A stretch of DNA of 38,009 nt from Chloroflexota bacterium (GTDB lineage Bacteria; Chloroflexota; Dormibacteria; Dormibacterales; Dormibacteraceae): contig VBGP01000027.1 in the NCBI GenBank assembly GCA_005880795.1, forward strand, positions 1 through 38,009, given 5' to 3'. Under the pieces are notes generated by a model. That model made no database searches, was not told the DNA's origin, and saw only the letters and a list, made by a program, of their open reading frames with translations. Both the position numbers and the translations under genes were made by a program. Below, piece after piece: positions 7,707 through 16,354 of the stretch. Each line of letters opens with the position of its first letter. Position 1 is the first letter of the stretch.

Positions 7707-8684
7707 ATTCGCGCGGTAGTCACCGGAGCGGCGGGATTCATCGGGTCGCACCTTTGCGATCGGCTGCTCGCCGACGGCCACGACGTCGTCGGCATCGACT
7801 GCTTCAGGGACTACTACTCTCGAACGCTCAAAGAGCAGAACCTCGAGAGTGCGCGAGCGTTTCGAGGCTTCACCTTCTGCCACCTTGACCTCGTGGAGGA
7901 AGACATTCGCTGGGTCGTCGACGGGGCGGACGTCGTGTATCACCTGGCCGGCCGCTCCGGGCTCGGCGTTGCGTCGCGCTGGGAGTTTGGCCAGTACGTC
8001 CGTGACAACATACTCGCCACCCAGCGCTTGCTCGAGGCCTTGGTGACAAACCCGGTCAGGCGCCTTGTGTACGCCGGCAGCTCCTCCGTATATGGCGAAG
8101 CGGAAGCCTTTCCCACCAAGGAGACAGCTCTGCCGCGACCTCTGTCGTCATACGGGGTGACCAAGCTTGCCGCGGAAAACGTCGTCCAGCTCTACGGCCG
8201 GAGCTCCGGTTTGCCGGTCACCGTGCTTCGCTACTTCACCGTTTACGGACCCCGCCAGCGCCCGGACATGGCGGTCTCGCGATTCATGCGAGCGCTGGTT
8301 ACTGGCGAGGAAATCGAGATCAATGGGGACGGGGAGCAGACTCGTGACTTCACGTTTGTCGACGATGCTGTTACCGCAACCGTCCGAAGCGCCACGGCCG
8401 ATGTTGCAGGCAAAGTGCTCAACATCGGCGGAGGGAGCCGCTCCACGATCAACGCCGTCCTGGCGGCGCTCGAGGAGATCTCGGGGACTCGAGTTGGCCG
8501 TCGGTACCTGCCGTCAGGCGCGGCCGACCAGAGGCACGCCGCAGCCTCGATCAACCTGGCACGTGAGGGCCTGGGCTGGGAGCCCAGGGTTACCCTGCGG
8601 AAGGGGCTTACGAGCCAGTGGTCCTGGTTCCAAGGGTTGGGCGGGCGAGAGTCGGACATCAGCCGCGAGCCTGTGACTGTCTGA
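7707..8684 (+). CDS. NAD-dependent sugar-nucleotide epimerase (SDR family, UDP-hexose/uronate 4-epimerase-like) with apparent ATT start
   Basis: About 325 residues. Extended SDR enzyme acting on a nucleotide sugar in the cytoplasm. The frame contains the complete N-terminal Rossmann motif VVTGAAGFIGSHLCDRLL, then VVYHLAGRSG, the SSSVYGE strand, the catalytic YGVTK pair, the substrate-loop sequence RYFTVYGPRQRPDMA and the GDGEQTRDFTFVDD box. The Rossmann motif begins only three codons after an in-frame TAG at 7701, and between them no ATG, GTG, TTG or CTG exists. The natural start position is ATT at 7707 (ATT CGC GCG GTA GTC reads as M/I-R-A-V-V), with AAGGCAGG about 7-14 bases upstream. The first later start (GTG, 7890) would remove the NAD site. 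Either ATT is used or a point mutation has damaged ATG. Confidence 0.85.
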   Translation: MRAVVTGAAGFIGSHLCDRLLADGHDVVGIDCFRDYYSRTLKEQNLESARAFRGFTFCHLDLVEEDIRWVVDGADVVYHLAGRSGLGVASRWEFGQYVRDNILATQRLLEALVTNPVRRLVYAGSSSVYGEAEAFPTKETALPRPLSSYGVTKLAAENVVQLYGRSSGLPVTVLRYFTVYGPRQRPDMAVSRFMRALVTGEEIEINGDGEQTRDFTFVDDAVTATVRSATADVAGKVLNIGGGSRSTINAVLAALEEISGTRVGRRYLPSGAADQRHAAASINLAREGLGWEPRVTLRKGLTSQWSWFQGLGGRESDISREPVTV

Positions 8685-8732
8685 CGACTGGCCCAGGCGA
8701 GTCCCAGGGCACCGCCTTATGCTGGCGGCGCC

Positions 8733-9062
8733 TTGTCTGACCGCCGTCGCTTTCCGCGGGTCCAGGCCAACGTTATGTGCCGGCCCGCGGGTAACGACCT
8801 GTTGCATCACCGGCGCAACACCCAGGACATCAGCCTTGGCGGGATGCGCGTCTATTCGGACGAGGATTACCCGGTAGGCAGCCGTCTCGACCTCGACGTG
8901 CTGATTGCAGAACAAGAACCGGTCAGATGCTGGGCGACAGTGGTGTGGCGTACTGAGCTTGGCGCCGGCGCCCCCGCGAAATTCGACGTCGGGCTCAAAT
9001 TCACCGACCTGGCTCCGTCCGACCTCCAGCGTCTGGCGGGCGTGCTCGTCAGGGTTCGGTGA
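8733..9062 (+). CDS. PilZ-domain protein (probable c-di-GMP receptor)
   Basis: 109 residues, essentially one PilZ domain. The c-di-GMP binding signature is complete: RRRFPRV at residues 4-10 (the RxxxR element) and DISLGGM at about 33-39 (the D/NxSxxG element). The rest shows the usual six-strand barrel pattern, ending with VGLKFTDLAPSDLQRL. The start is TTG at 8733; no good Shine-Dalgarno precedes it, and a TATGCT hexamer at 8719-8724 could be the -10 element of a leaderless or near-leaderless transcript. Between a sugar-nucleotide epimerase and the priming sugar transferase, it most likely links c-di-GMP level to polysaccharide synthesis or to an enzyme complex at the membrane. Partner not known. 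Confidence 0.88.
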   Translation: MSDRRRFPRVQANVMCRPAGNDLLHHRRNTQDISLGGMRVYSDEDYPVGSRLDLDVLIAEQEPVRCWATVVWRTELGAGAPAKFDVGLKFTDLAPSDLQRLAGVLVRVR

Positions 9063-9074
9063 TTCAGGGTCGGC

Positions 9075-9164
9075 ATGTGGCAGTTTGCCGTGGGACTGCT
9101 CGTCGGGGTGGCGCTCGGCGTCCTCATAATGGCGGCCCTTGTCGCCGCGAGCAGGCGGCCGTAG
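9075..9164 (+). CDS. Small single-span membrane protein, 29 residues
   Basis: ATG at 9075 with CAGGG seven bases upstream, stop TAG at 9162. The product MWQFAVGLLVGVALGVLIM plus AALVAASRRP is one hydrophobic helix with glycine spacing and a short basic C-terminal tail (predicted inside). It resembles the very short DUF3789-type membrane proteins in overall look. It lies only 12 bases downstream of the PilZ gene and points the same way, so the two are probably cotranscribed. No function can be assigned; it may be a membrane anchor or a regulator of a larger complex. The call rests on the start signal, strand and composition, not on a known homologue. Confidence 0.5.
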   Translation: MWQFAVGLLVGVALGVLIMAALVAASRRP

Positions 9165-9299
9165 CGTCCCAGAACGACCGGGACAGTTGACTTCAATCAG
9201 GTCACCCGGTGGGGCATGACACGTATTGAAATGCCCATTCAAATCGTGACCATCAAGCGATTACTTTCATGACAACAGAAGGTGCAGCGAGCAGGGCGG
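9165..9299 (+). promoter_or_regulatory. Probable control region of the sugar transferase operon
   Basis: This 135-base gap contains an imperfect 20-base palindrome at 9225-9244 (ATTGAAATGCCCATTCAAAT; 14 of 20 positions pair) and a second element at 9256-9278 made of AGCGA, ACTTTCA and TGACAACAG, which recurs upstream at 7362-7387. Base composition is more AT-rich than the surrounding genes. The palindrome looks like an operator for a dimeric regulator. No confident -35/-10 pair could be fixed. Confidence 0.4.
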
Positions 9300-9956
9300 A
9301 TGAATCATGTCGACTCGAGTCTTGGCCTGCAGGTTTCCGCGCTCAAGCACTTTCCATATGAGAGCACCCTCAAACGAGTGCTGGATGTGGTGCTCGCGAG
9401 TGTCGGGCTGCTGGCGGCGCTCCCTATCTGGCTGGCGATCGTTGTTGCGATAAGGCTTGACTCGCCGGGGGGCGCACTTTTCGTCCAGGACCGGGTGGGG
9501 GTTCACGGTCGCCGTTTTCGCTTTTACAAATTCCGCTCGATGTACGCCGATGCGGAGCACCGTGTCGGGGAGCTTCAGTCCAGCAACGAGGTGTCGGGGC
9601 CGGTTTTCAAGATGCGAGTCGACCCTCGGGTGACCAGGGTCGGAAACGTGCTTCGCCGTACCAGCCTCGATGAGCTCCCGCAACTGCTCAACGTGCTGAA
9701 GGGAGAGATGAGCCTCGTCGGGCCGAGGCCGCCACTCCCCAAAGAGGTGGAGCTGTACCGACCGAGCGACACGATGCGGCTCAGCGTGAAGCCCGGCCTG
9801 ACGTGCCTGTGGCAGATCGGCGGCCGCTCGACGATTGGGTTCGACGAATGGATGGAGCTTGACCGCGAATACATTCGCCGAATGTCGCTGCGGGTTGACC
9901 TGACCATTCTGCTGCGCACCGTCTGGGCGGTCCTAAGCTGCAGGGGAGCGTATTGA
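9300..9956 (+). CDS. Polyprenyl-phosphate sugar (glycosyl-1-phosphate) transferase, priming enzyme
   Basis: 218 residues from ATG 9300 (GCAGGG four bases upstream; a GTG at 9282 is a weaker alternative). It transfers a sugar-1-phosphate from a nucleotide sugar to undecaprenyl phosphate, starting repeat-unit assembly. Only the catalytic half of the family is present: one N-terminal hydrophobic segment ([24 protein letters not shown]), [21 protein letters not shown], the acidic [25 protein letters not shown] block and [14 protein letters not shown]. The family's N-terminal four-helix and CoA-binding-like domains are missing, as in short WcaJ/PglC-type forms. The stop overlaps the next start as TTGA. 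First of the operon with the GT2-GT26 fusion. Confidence 0.92.
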   Translation: MNHVDSSLGLQVSALKHFPYESTLKRVLDVVLASVGLLAALPIWLAIVVAIRLDSPGGALFVQDRVGVHGRRFRFYKFRSMYADAEHRVGELQSSNEVSGPVFKMRVDPRVTRVGNVLRRTSLDELPQLLNVLKGEMSLVGPRPPLPKEVELYRPSDTMRLSVKPGLTCLWQIGGRSTIGFDEWMELDREYIRRMSLRVDLTILLRTVWAVLSCRGAY

Positions 9957-11944
9957 CCGGAGTTCTGGGAGCGCTGCTGGCGATCCCGGGCGCGGTGTTT
10001 GCGGGCTTCGGCCTTTACCTCGTGATCCTCGCGGCCGCGAGCGCGCTCGTTCATCGCGACGGGGCCATCGCTCTCGGCCGACCCAGAAATCGGCTGCTGG
10101 TCATCGTTCCGGCGCACAACGAGGAACAGCTCGTCTCTCGCTGTGTCGCGTCGCTTTTCGCCCAGAGCTACCCACGGACCCTTTACCGGGTCGTCGTCAT
10201 AGCGGACAACTGTTCCGACAGCACCGCGGCGATCGCCGCCGGTTCGGGCGCCGAGGTCATGATCCGCACTGAGCCGGATGCCCGAGGCAAGGGTCGGGCT
10301 CTACGTTGGGCCCTCGACCAGCTTCTCGGGTCGCCGGATCAGCCCGACGCCGTGGTCGTCGTGGACGCCGACTCGGTGGCCGACCACCACCTGTTGACCG
10401 AGCTCGAGGCCGCGATGGGTCGTGGTGAATCGGTAGTCCAGGCCGACTACACGGTGCTCACGGACGAGCTGAGCTCGCGACGAACCCAGCTCGTCGCAGC
10501 CGGGTTCCTGCTGTTCCATCGAGTTCGCTTCTCGGGTCGCGCTCGGCTTGGCATGTGCGCCAACCTGGTTGGCAACGGCATGCTGTTCAGCCGGGCCACC
10601 CTCGAGGCCCACCCGTGGAGCGCGTTCACCGGCGTCGAGGATCTCGAGTACTCCATCGACCTGCGCCTGGCCGGCGTCCGCATAGGTTTCGCGCCCGCCG
10701 CCCATGTCTCCGGCCCCGGATCCGCGACACGGGCAGGCGAGTTTCGGCAGCGCCTGCGCTGGGAGGGCGGTCGGTTCCATGTGATGCGAAACCGCCTGTG
10801 GAGCATTGTGCGGGCCGCAGGAGCCAGGCGGGATCCGCGACTGCTCGACGCCGCCATCGACCTGGCGACCCCGCCGCTCGGCCTCCTCTCGATGGCCACC
10901 GGCGCGGGGTTCATCGCCGTCAGCGCTGCCACCATCGCCCGCATCGCGCCGGTGTGGGCGTTGATCCCCTGGCTGGTCGCTCTGGCTGCGATCCCGGCTT
11001 TCGTCCTGATCGGGCTGCACGCGGCGCGCGCCCCGCGCAGTGTCTGGATCGCGGTCGCGACGGGTCCGCTCTATCTCGCCTGGAAGTTGGCCACGTACAT
11101 GTCGCTGCTACGCGGGTTCGATCCCAACCGCTGGGATCGCTCCGAGCGGCGCGACACGTCCGCACCGCGGCGGGTTGACATCGCCGGCGTGCCCATCGAC
11201 GCCGTCGACATGGCGCAAGCGATTTCGCGGCTGCAGGCCGCGATCGGTGGCGGAAGACTTTTCCAGGTTTTGACCGTGAACCTCGATTTTCTCGTTCGCG
11301 CGCAGAGCGATCCAGGACTCATGCGCATTTTCCGGCGCACCGACCTGAACCTTGCGGACGGCGCTCCCGTCGTCTGGCTGGCCCGGATGCTCGGCGTTGA
11401 GATGCATGGTCGGGTTGCGGGAGCTGACCTCGTGCCGGCGCTGATCCGCGAGCTGGCGCACTCGGGCGCTCGATTGTTCCTGCTTGGAGGCGAGGACGGT
11501 GTCGCCGCCGCTGCCGGTGCGCGCCTCGGCGAGCTGTATCCCGGCATCGTGGTCGCGGGAACGTACGAGCCGCCGCGCGCCGCGGTCGAGGAAATGAACA
11601 ACGCGGAAATCGTGACGCGGATTGCCGAGGCGCGGGCCGACGTTTTGCTGGTGGCCCTCGGACACCCCAAGCAGGAGCGCTGGATCGACCTGCATCGGGA
11701 CCAGCTTTCGACGGTGTCCGTCGCCATCGGCGTTGGGTGCGTCCTCGACCTGATCGCGGGCCGAAGCCGGCGGGCGCCGCGGTGGATGCAGGCGGTTGGA
11801 CTGGAGTGGTTCTACCGGCTGGCGCGGGAGCCGCGGCGCTTGCTCGGTCGGTACGTGACAGATGCCGCCTGGCTCGTTCTGATCAGCGCTCGAGTGCTTC
11901 GCGGCCGGCTGGCTGGTGGAGATCGAGTCGCGGAGCCTGTCTGA
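9953..11944 (+). CDS. Glycosyltransferase fusion: membrane GT2 plus WecG/TagA/CpsF-type GT26
   Basis: 663 residues with two catalytic parts. Residues 1-30 are a membrane span; a GT2 domain follows with VIVPAHNEE (about 50-58), VVVDAD (about 135-140), [13 protein letters not shown] (about 228-240) and the processive-type QRLRW motif (about 265-269). Hydrophobic spans occupy about 305-390. From about residue 405 a complete GT26 domain runs to the end, with [40 protein letters not shown] and GHPKQERWI (about 569-577). The two parts could add successive sugars to the lipid-linked primer. The TTG start overlaps the preceding stop (TTGA) and has GGGGAG seven bases upstream. Its stop is one base from the stop of the convergent epimerase gene. 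Confidence 0.92.
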   Translation: MTGVLGALLAIPGAVFAGFGLYLVILAAASALVHRDGAIALGRPRNRLLVIVPAHNEEQLVSRCVASLFAQSYPRTLYRVVVIADNCSDSTAAIAAGSGAEVMIRTEPDARGKGRALRWALDQLLGSPDQPDAVVVVDADSVADHHLLTELEAAMGRGESVVQADYTVLTDELSSRRTQLVAAGFLLFHRVRFSGRARLGMCANLVGNGMLFSRATLEAHPWSAFTGVEDLEYSIDLRLAGVRIGFAPAAHVSGPGSATRAGEFRQRLRWEGGRFHVMRNRLWSIVRAAGARRDPRLLDAAIDLATPPLGLLSMATGAGFIAVSAATIARIAPVWALIPWLVALAAIPAFVLIGLHAARAPRSVWIAVATGPLYLAWKLATYMSLLRGFDPNRWDRSERRDTSAPRRVDIAGVPIDAVDMAQAISRLQAAIGGGRLFQVLTVNLDFLVRAQSDPGLMRIFRRTDLNLADGAPVVWLARMLGVEMHGRVAGADLVPALIRELAHSGARLFLLGGEDGVAAAAGARLGELYPGIVVAGTYEPPRAAVEEMNNAEIVTRIAEARADVLLVALGHPKQERWIDLHRDQLSTVSVAIGVGCVLDLIAGRSRRAPRWMQAVGLEWFYRLAREPRRLLGRYVTDAAWLVLISARVLRGRLAGGDRVAEPV

Positions 11945-11945
11945 T

Positions 11946-13025
11946 CTAAGCGATCTGGCGCGGACTGATCGGGCTGGACGGTTGAAGGGCGAGCTGGCTC
12001 TCCACCAGCTGGTCGAGGATCCGGTCCAGGGACCAGGTGATCGACCATTTCGGATAGTCCGCGGCGAGATGGCGAAGGTCGCTGATGTAGCAGATGTGGT
12101 CGCCGACCCGGTTGCCTTCGACATAGCTGTGGTTCAGTCGCCGGCCGGCGCGCGTCTCGACTGCCGCGATCGCCTCCAGCACCGAGATGCTGTTCGCCCT
12201 GCCGCCACCAAGGTTGTAGACCGCACCGGCGTGGGGCTCGCGGATGAACGCTTCGAAGGCTCGCACCACGTCGAAGCTGTGGATCTGGTCGCGCACCTGC
12301 TTTCCCTTGTAGCCGTAGATCGTGAACGAGCGCCCGAGCACCGTGCACTTGACGAGGTAGGAGAGAAACCCGTGCAGCTCGACGCCCGAATGGTTGGGCC
12401 CGGTCAGGCAGCCGCCTCTGAAGCAAACCGTCGGCATGCCGAAGTAGCGGCCGTACTCCTGAACCATGACGTCGGCGGCCAGCTTGGACGCGCCGAAGAG
12501 AGAGTGCTTGCTCTGGTCCACACGCATCGATTCGCTGACGCCGTCATGGTCCCCGGCTCGCGCGTAGTCCCAGCGGGTCGCCAGTTCGACGAGCTGCAGC
12601 TCGTTCGGCGCGTCGCCGTAGACCTTGTTGGTGCTCATGAACACGAATGGAGCTTCGGCGGAGTAGCGCCGGTTCGCTTCCAGGAGGTTGAGTGTGCCGG
12701 CGGCGTTCGTTTCGAAGTCGTCGAAGGGACGCTTGGCGGCAAGGTCGTGGGATGGCTGCGCAGCGCAGTGGATGACCGCGTCCGGCCGGACACGCTCGAA
12801 CAGGTCGAAGACCGAGACTCGGTCCCTGATGTCCGTGTTGTAGTGGCGGAAGCGTGGGTGCGCCTTGCGGAGACGCTCGAGGTTCCACGTGGTGTCGCCG
12901 TCCGGGCCGAAAAAGTCGGCTCGCATGTTGTTGTCGACTCCGATGACCTCGGCTTCGAGTGAGTCGAAATACGCGACGGCCTCGGAGCCGATCAGGCCGC
13001 TGCTGCCGGTGACGAGGACCTTCAC
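11946..13025 (-). CDS. CDP-paratose 2-epimerase-like NAD-dependent epimerase
   Basis: 359 residues, extended SDR. The Rossmann motif [15 protein letters not shown] opens the protein. The [18 protein letters not shown] block, the [10 protein letters not shown] and [17 protein letters not shown] segments, [12 protein letters not shown] (catalytic Y of the usual YxxxK is in the [15 protein letters not shown] context) and [19 protein letters not shown] match my memory of CDP-paratose/tyvelose epimerases very closely. [15 protein letters not shown] and [17 protein letters not shown] follow. Such enzymes act on CDP-3,6-dideoxyhexoses, but other CDP- or UDP-sugar substrates are possible because no dideoxyhexose synthesis genes are visible here. 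The start is GTG at 13025 with no strong ribosome site. It is divergent from the Wzz-like gene. Confidence 0.85.
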   Translation of the reverse strand: MKVLVTGSSGLIGSEAVAYFDSLEAEVIGVDNNMRADFFGPDGDTTWNLERLRKAHPRFRHYNTDIRDRVSVFDLFERVRPDAVIHCAAQPSHDLAAKRPFDDFETNAAGTLNLLEANRRYSAEAPFVFMSTNKVYGDAPNELQLVELATRWDYARAGDHDGVSESMRVDQSKHSLFGASKLAADVMVQEYGRYFGMPTVCFRGGCLTGPNHSGVELHGFLSYLVKCTVLGRSFTIYGYKGKQVRDQIHSFDVVRAFEAFIREPHAGAVYNLGGGRANSISVLEAIAAVETRAGRRLNHSYVEGNRVGDHICYISDLRHLAADYPKWSITWSLDRILDQLVESQLALQPSSPISPRQIA

Positions 13026-13098
13026 AGCCAGATGAACCTACGCGAGGGTGCCAGGAACCGGTATCGGCAGGCGCGGCAGGGCGTAGGACAAACGCCTA

Positions 13099-14100
13099 TT
13101 GGGCGCCAATGCTGCCGATTCTCCAGTGGAGGGATGGCTGGGTAGCCTGATCGTCGTGGTCCATCGCTGGCTGGACGTCTTTTTCGAATGGGCGATGTGG
13201 TTCCTTATCGCGCTGATCGCGATCCCGGCGGTCACGGGTGGGGTGGCATTGATCGGCGATCGATCCCAGCTCGTGACCGCCAGGGTCTGGGCTGATCGCC
13301 CAGTTCTGTTGCAGGCGGCCGGCCTTGCCAACCAGTGGTCGAACGGTACGCCGTCCAGCGACGCTGATGCGCTGTTGACCGAGCTCGTCGGATCGGACTG
13401 GTTTGTGGACCAGGTGCTCACCGATTCCGCCGTGGGTTTCAAGATCCTCGGCTCTGACCAGAAGGCTCAGCAGCGCCTGGCCATGCGTCAGAGCTTCAAG
13501 CACGGCACGATCGGCGACCACGTTCTGCAAGTGAGCTACGTGACCGATCGGCCCGCGGTGGGCAGTGGGCTCCTGAACAGCGTGATCATCAGGCTCGGCG
13601 ATTCGATCGAAACGCTGGATTCGATTCAGACCACGGCCGCGGTCGGTCTGCTTGACAGCCAGGTGGCGGAAGCCCGGGCGACCATGCAAAAGGCTTTGGC
13701 CGACGCCACCGCGTATGCGGCCGGCAAGAGCTTGACCCAGCTCCTGGACGACGCGCATTACCTGACCTTGCAGGCGGACGCCCTGGCGGCCACAAACTAT
13801 TACGTCAGCCTCGACCGCCAGGCTCATCAGGCGCACCTGGCGCAGTCGGCTCTCCCGTCGATTCGCGACTCGACCTTCCGTGTGATGGATCCGCCGAGCG
13901 TCAGTCCGAAGCAGATCGACCTACGCTCGCCCGCCATCAAATACTCCATGGAGGCGCTGGCCGGGGTCGCGGTCCTGGAGTTCGTGATCATCTACGTGAT
14001 CGGCCTGCGCGACCCCCGCGTCCGCAGCGGTGAGGAAGTCCGCAAGAAGCTCGGCGTTCCCTATCTCGGCAGCACGCCGGATTTGCGGTCGGCCGCCTAG
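13099..14100 (+). CDS. Wzz-type chain-length determinant (copy 1)
   Basis: Up to 333 residues with the Wzz layout: an N-terminal membrane helix (WAMWFLIALIAIPAVTGGVALIG), a long periplasmic or extracellular alpha-helical part (residues about 60-275, with ARVWADRPVLL after the first helix), and a second helix near the C terminus (LAGVAVLEFVIIYVIGL). It ends with a short cytoplasmic tail (EEVRKKLGVPYLGSTP), the typical contact region for the ATPase. It shares the xxIW/VW-x-DRPxL element with the Wzz copy at 20395-21414. The start is uncertain: TTG 13099, GTG 13126 or GTG 13156, with a TGGAGGGA stretch at 13127-13134. The ATPase gene begins three bases after the stop. It should set polymer length together with the Wzy-like polymerase. 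Confidence 0.85.
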   Translation: MGANAADSPVEGWLGSLIVVVHRWLDVFFEWAMWFLIALIAIPAVTGGVALIGDRSQLVTARVWADRPVLLQAAGLANQWSNGTPSSDADALLTELVGSDWFVDQVLTDSAVGFKILGSDQKAQQRLAMRQSFKHGTIGDHVLQVSYVTDRPAVGSGLLNSVIIRLGDSIETLDSIQTTAAVGLLDSQVAEARATMQKALADATAYAAGKSLTQLLDDAHYLTLQADALAATNYYVSLDRQAHQAHLAQSALPSIRDSTFRVMDPPSVSPKQIDLRSPAIKYSMEALAGVAVLEFVIIYVIGLRDPRVRSGEEVRKKLGVPYLGSTPDLRSAA

Positions 14101-14103
14101 GGG

Positions 14104-14841
14104 ATGGTAGTCACCAAGCTCGGGCCGTCCTCCTGGCGCGACGCCCTGGACGGAGCCACGGCGGGGGTGCTGGCGCCGCATGGCTATGCCTTGAAGCCGA
14201 GGGAATCGCTGGGGCAGCCGGACCTCGACCGCATCTTTCTCGAGCGCTGCCGAGAGGCGTTCGCGAAGCTCAACAGGACAGTCGGACAGGGCGTGATCGC
14301 AGTCGTCAGCCCGCATCGCTCCGAAGGCCGTTCCTCGGTCGCAGCCGGGCTTGCCCTGTCGCTGGTGCAAGATCTCGAACGCCAGGTCTTGCTGGTCGAC
14401 CTCGACCTTCGGCGGCCAGGCCAGGGTGTCCTGTTCGACGTCAACGACAGTCCGGGCATGGTCGAGTACCTCGAAAACGATGCTCCGTTGAGGCTGACCG
14501 CCGGAGGCATGTCGCGTCGGCTGTGGCTGCTCACCGCCGGCGCGACAACAGGTGATCACGTCGCCCGGATGGCGCACCTGGTGGCCCACAGCGAGTTCTT
14601 TGCCGCGTGCCGCCAAAGCTTTGGATGGACTGTGGTCGACCTACCACCCCTGCTCGAGACGTCTGAAGCGTCCTATCTCGCGGGCCTGGCCGACGCCTGC
14701 GTGTTGGTCGGTCGCTACCGGCGTTCGTCGATCCACGCGCTCAGTCGTGCCGTCGCACTCATTCCAAACGACCGGCCCACAGGCTTCGTGCTTACAGGAA
14801 ACCAGTCGCGGGTTCCAGCCTGGATCAATCGGCTGATCTGA
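14104..14841 (+). CDS. CpsD/Wzc-like P-loop ATPase (copy 1), Walker A lysine replaced by arginine
   Basis: 245 residues of the bacterial tyrosine-kinase/ParA-like fold that partners Wzz. The Walker A region reads SPHRSEGRSSVAAGLA (residues about 69-84), with arginine where the family normally has lysine in GEGKS. Walker A' is VLLVDLDLRRP and Walker B is WTVVDLPPLLETSEA. No tyrosine-rich C-terminal tail is present; the protein ends GNQSRVPAWINRLI, similar to the end of the second copy at 19727-20398. It may regulate polymerisation by nucleotide binding without tyrosine autophosphorylation. It follows the Wzz-like gene by three bases and is convergent with the flippase gene, leaving 25 bases between the stops and no strong terminator. 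Confidence 0.85.
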   Translation: MVVTKLGPSSWRDALDGATAGVLAPHGYALKPRESLGQPDLDRIFLERCREAFAKLNRTVGQGVIAVVSPHRSEGRSSVAAGLALSLVQDLERQVLLVDLDLRRPGQGVLFDVNDSPGMVEYLENDAPLRLTAGGMSRRLWLLTAGATTGDHVARMAHLVAHSEFFAACRQSFGWTVVDLPPLLETSEASYLAGLADACVLVGRYRRSSIHALSRAVALIPNDRPTGFVLTGNQSRVPAWINRLI

Positions 14842-14866
14842 GCCGCCGCCGGGCGTCCGGGCCGAT

Positions 14867-16354
14867 CTAGCTGGCGATTGGCGCGGGAGCGGTGGTCGTG
14901 ACGGCGGGACGCTCCTTGCGAAGGAGCTGAACCACCGATCGTGCGTCGCCGACGGTGAGCGTACGCAGGGCAACCGAAAGCAGGCCGTAAGCCAGGGCGC
15001 CGATCGCGATCAACAGCGGGAGCGAGAGCCCACCGGCCATGCGTACCGCAACCACCATTCCTAGCGTCGCAAGGCCGACCCGAGCGAAATAGAGTGCTTC
15101 GCGCCATCCCAGGAACCGCTCCTGAACGATCGCGAGCGCGACGACGGCGAAGACGAGCTCGCCGACAAGGTTTGCGACCGCGGCACCGATCCCGCCGTTC
15201 GACCATAGTCGCGTCGCAAGTGGAATCAGCCCGAGGTTCAGTGCCCCGAACAAGAAGAGCATGGCCCCACTTGCGGTGGCCCACGAGCGCTGACGACCTG
15301 TAGCGACCACCGTGCACGCCAGGACCATCACCACGGCAGTCACGACCCAGCTGGCGCTCAGCACGATGAGGATCGGAATGCTTCGGGAGAATGTTTCGGG
15401 GTAGTGCAGGAACGCGAAAAGCGGTTGGCCCACGGCGCTCAGGCCGGCCGCGAGGGGCATTGCCAGCATCAGGACCGCTTGCAAAGCGCGTCGCGAAGCG
15501 AGAGCGGCCGCCGCCGGCTGGGCCGCTCCCAACCGCGTCAGCACCGGTAGAAGTGCCGACGTCATCACCACTGGAACGAGCAAGACGGTGGTACTCAGGC
15601 GGGCGGCCGCCGCGAACCAGCCGACGGTAGCGTCGTTGGTCATCAAGCCCATGAATATCGTGTCGATCTGGCTGTAGAGGCCCTGCGACAGCGCGAGCGC
15701 GAGGAACGGCATGGCGCCAATCGCAATCTCGCGATAGTCCCCGCGCGAAGGGAGCGAGAGCGGCAGGCGCCTGCGGATGAAGTAGAAGGCGTTCACCGCG
15801 AGCCCTGCAATCGCGCCCGCCAGCAACGCGACGCAGAACCACACCGGACTGTGGGTCAAGACAAGGAGCGGCAGGCCGGCGAGCAGGACGATCATGCTGC
15901 TTGCAACCGCGGCAACCGAGCGCCAGCGCATCTCCTCCAACCCCTGCAGCGCCGAGGCGAGCACACCATTGAGGACGTTGAACAGGGTGACCGCGAACAG
16001 CACTGCGAGCACAACCATTGCCTGGTGTGACGTGCCCCGCAGGCTGATGTAGACCCAGGTGATCACGACCAGGACAGCCCAGACCGGTGCTCGCATCACA
16101 AGGCCGGCCGCGATCAGCTGCGACGAACGGCCGCGGTTCGCCGCCACTTCGCGAACGATGTACAGGTTCGTCCCCGCTACGGCAACCGCACCCAGGACGG
16201 TGCAAATCGAAAGGGCGAATGCCAGCTGGCCAAGACCTGCGTCGCCCAGATAAACGGGCAGGAGAACAACGGTGAGAAAGCCGAGCAGGGAAGTGATGAG
16301 CTGCGACGAAAGCAGAACCGCGACGTGGTTGACCAGCGAACGGGCCGCGTCCAT
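14867..16354 (-). CDS. Wzx-type polysaccharide flippase (MOP superfamily)
   Basis: 495 residues with about a dozen to fourteen hydrophobic helices spread over the whole length, starting with VNHVAVLLSSQLITSLLGFLTVVLLPVYLG, the N-terminal pattern of the MATE/Wzx superfamily (helix 1 with a conserved G and an L-P-xYLG end). Its job is to flip the lipid-linked repeat unit across the cytoplasmic membrane. The short hydrophilic C-terminal tail ends in TTTAPAPIAS. The ATG at 16354 overlaps the stop of the upstream GH44 gene by one base (TGATG), so translation is coupled. It is the last gene of a six-gene minus-strand operon, 21414 to 14867 (Wzz, ATPase, small membrane protein, Wzy, GH44, Wzx). Confidence 0.92.
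   Translation of the reverse strand: MDAARSLVNHVAVLLSSQLITSLLGFLTVVLLPVYLGDAGLGQLAFALSICTVLGAVAVAGTNLYIVREVAANRGRSSQLIAAGLVMRAPVWAVLVVITWVYISLRGTSHQAMVVLAVLFAVTLFNVLNGVLASALQGLEEMRWRSVAAVASSMIVLLAGLPLLVLTHSPVWFCVALLAGAIAGLAVNAFYFIRRRLPLSLPSRGDYREIAIGAMPFLALALSQGLYSQIDTIFMGLMTNDATVGWFAAAARLSTTVLLVPVVMTSALLPVLTRLGAAQPAAAALASRRALQAVLMLAMPLAAGLSAVGQPLFAFLHYPETFSRSIPILIVLSASWVVTAVVMVLACTVVATGRQRSWATASGAMLFLFGALNLGLIPLATRLWSNGGIGAAVANLVGELVFAVVALAIVQERFLGWREALYFARVGLATLGMVVAVRMAGGLSLPLLIAIGALAYGLLSVALRTLTVGDARSVVQLLRKERPAVTTTAPAPIAS

Noticed and set aside
14842-14866. Bidirectional terminator between ATPase copy 1 and the flippase (CCGGGCGTCCGG)
   Set aside because: The stem is only four base pairs and has no T-run on either side.
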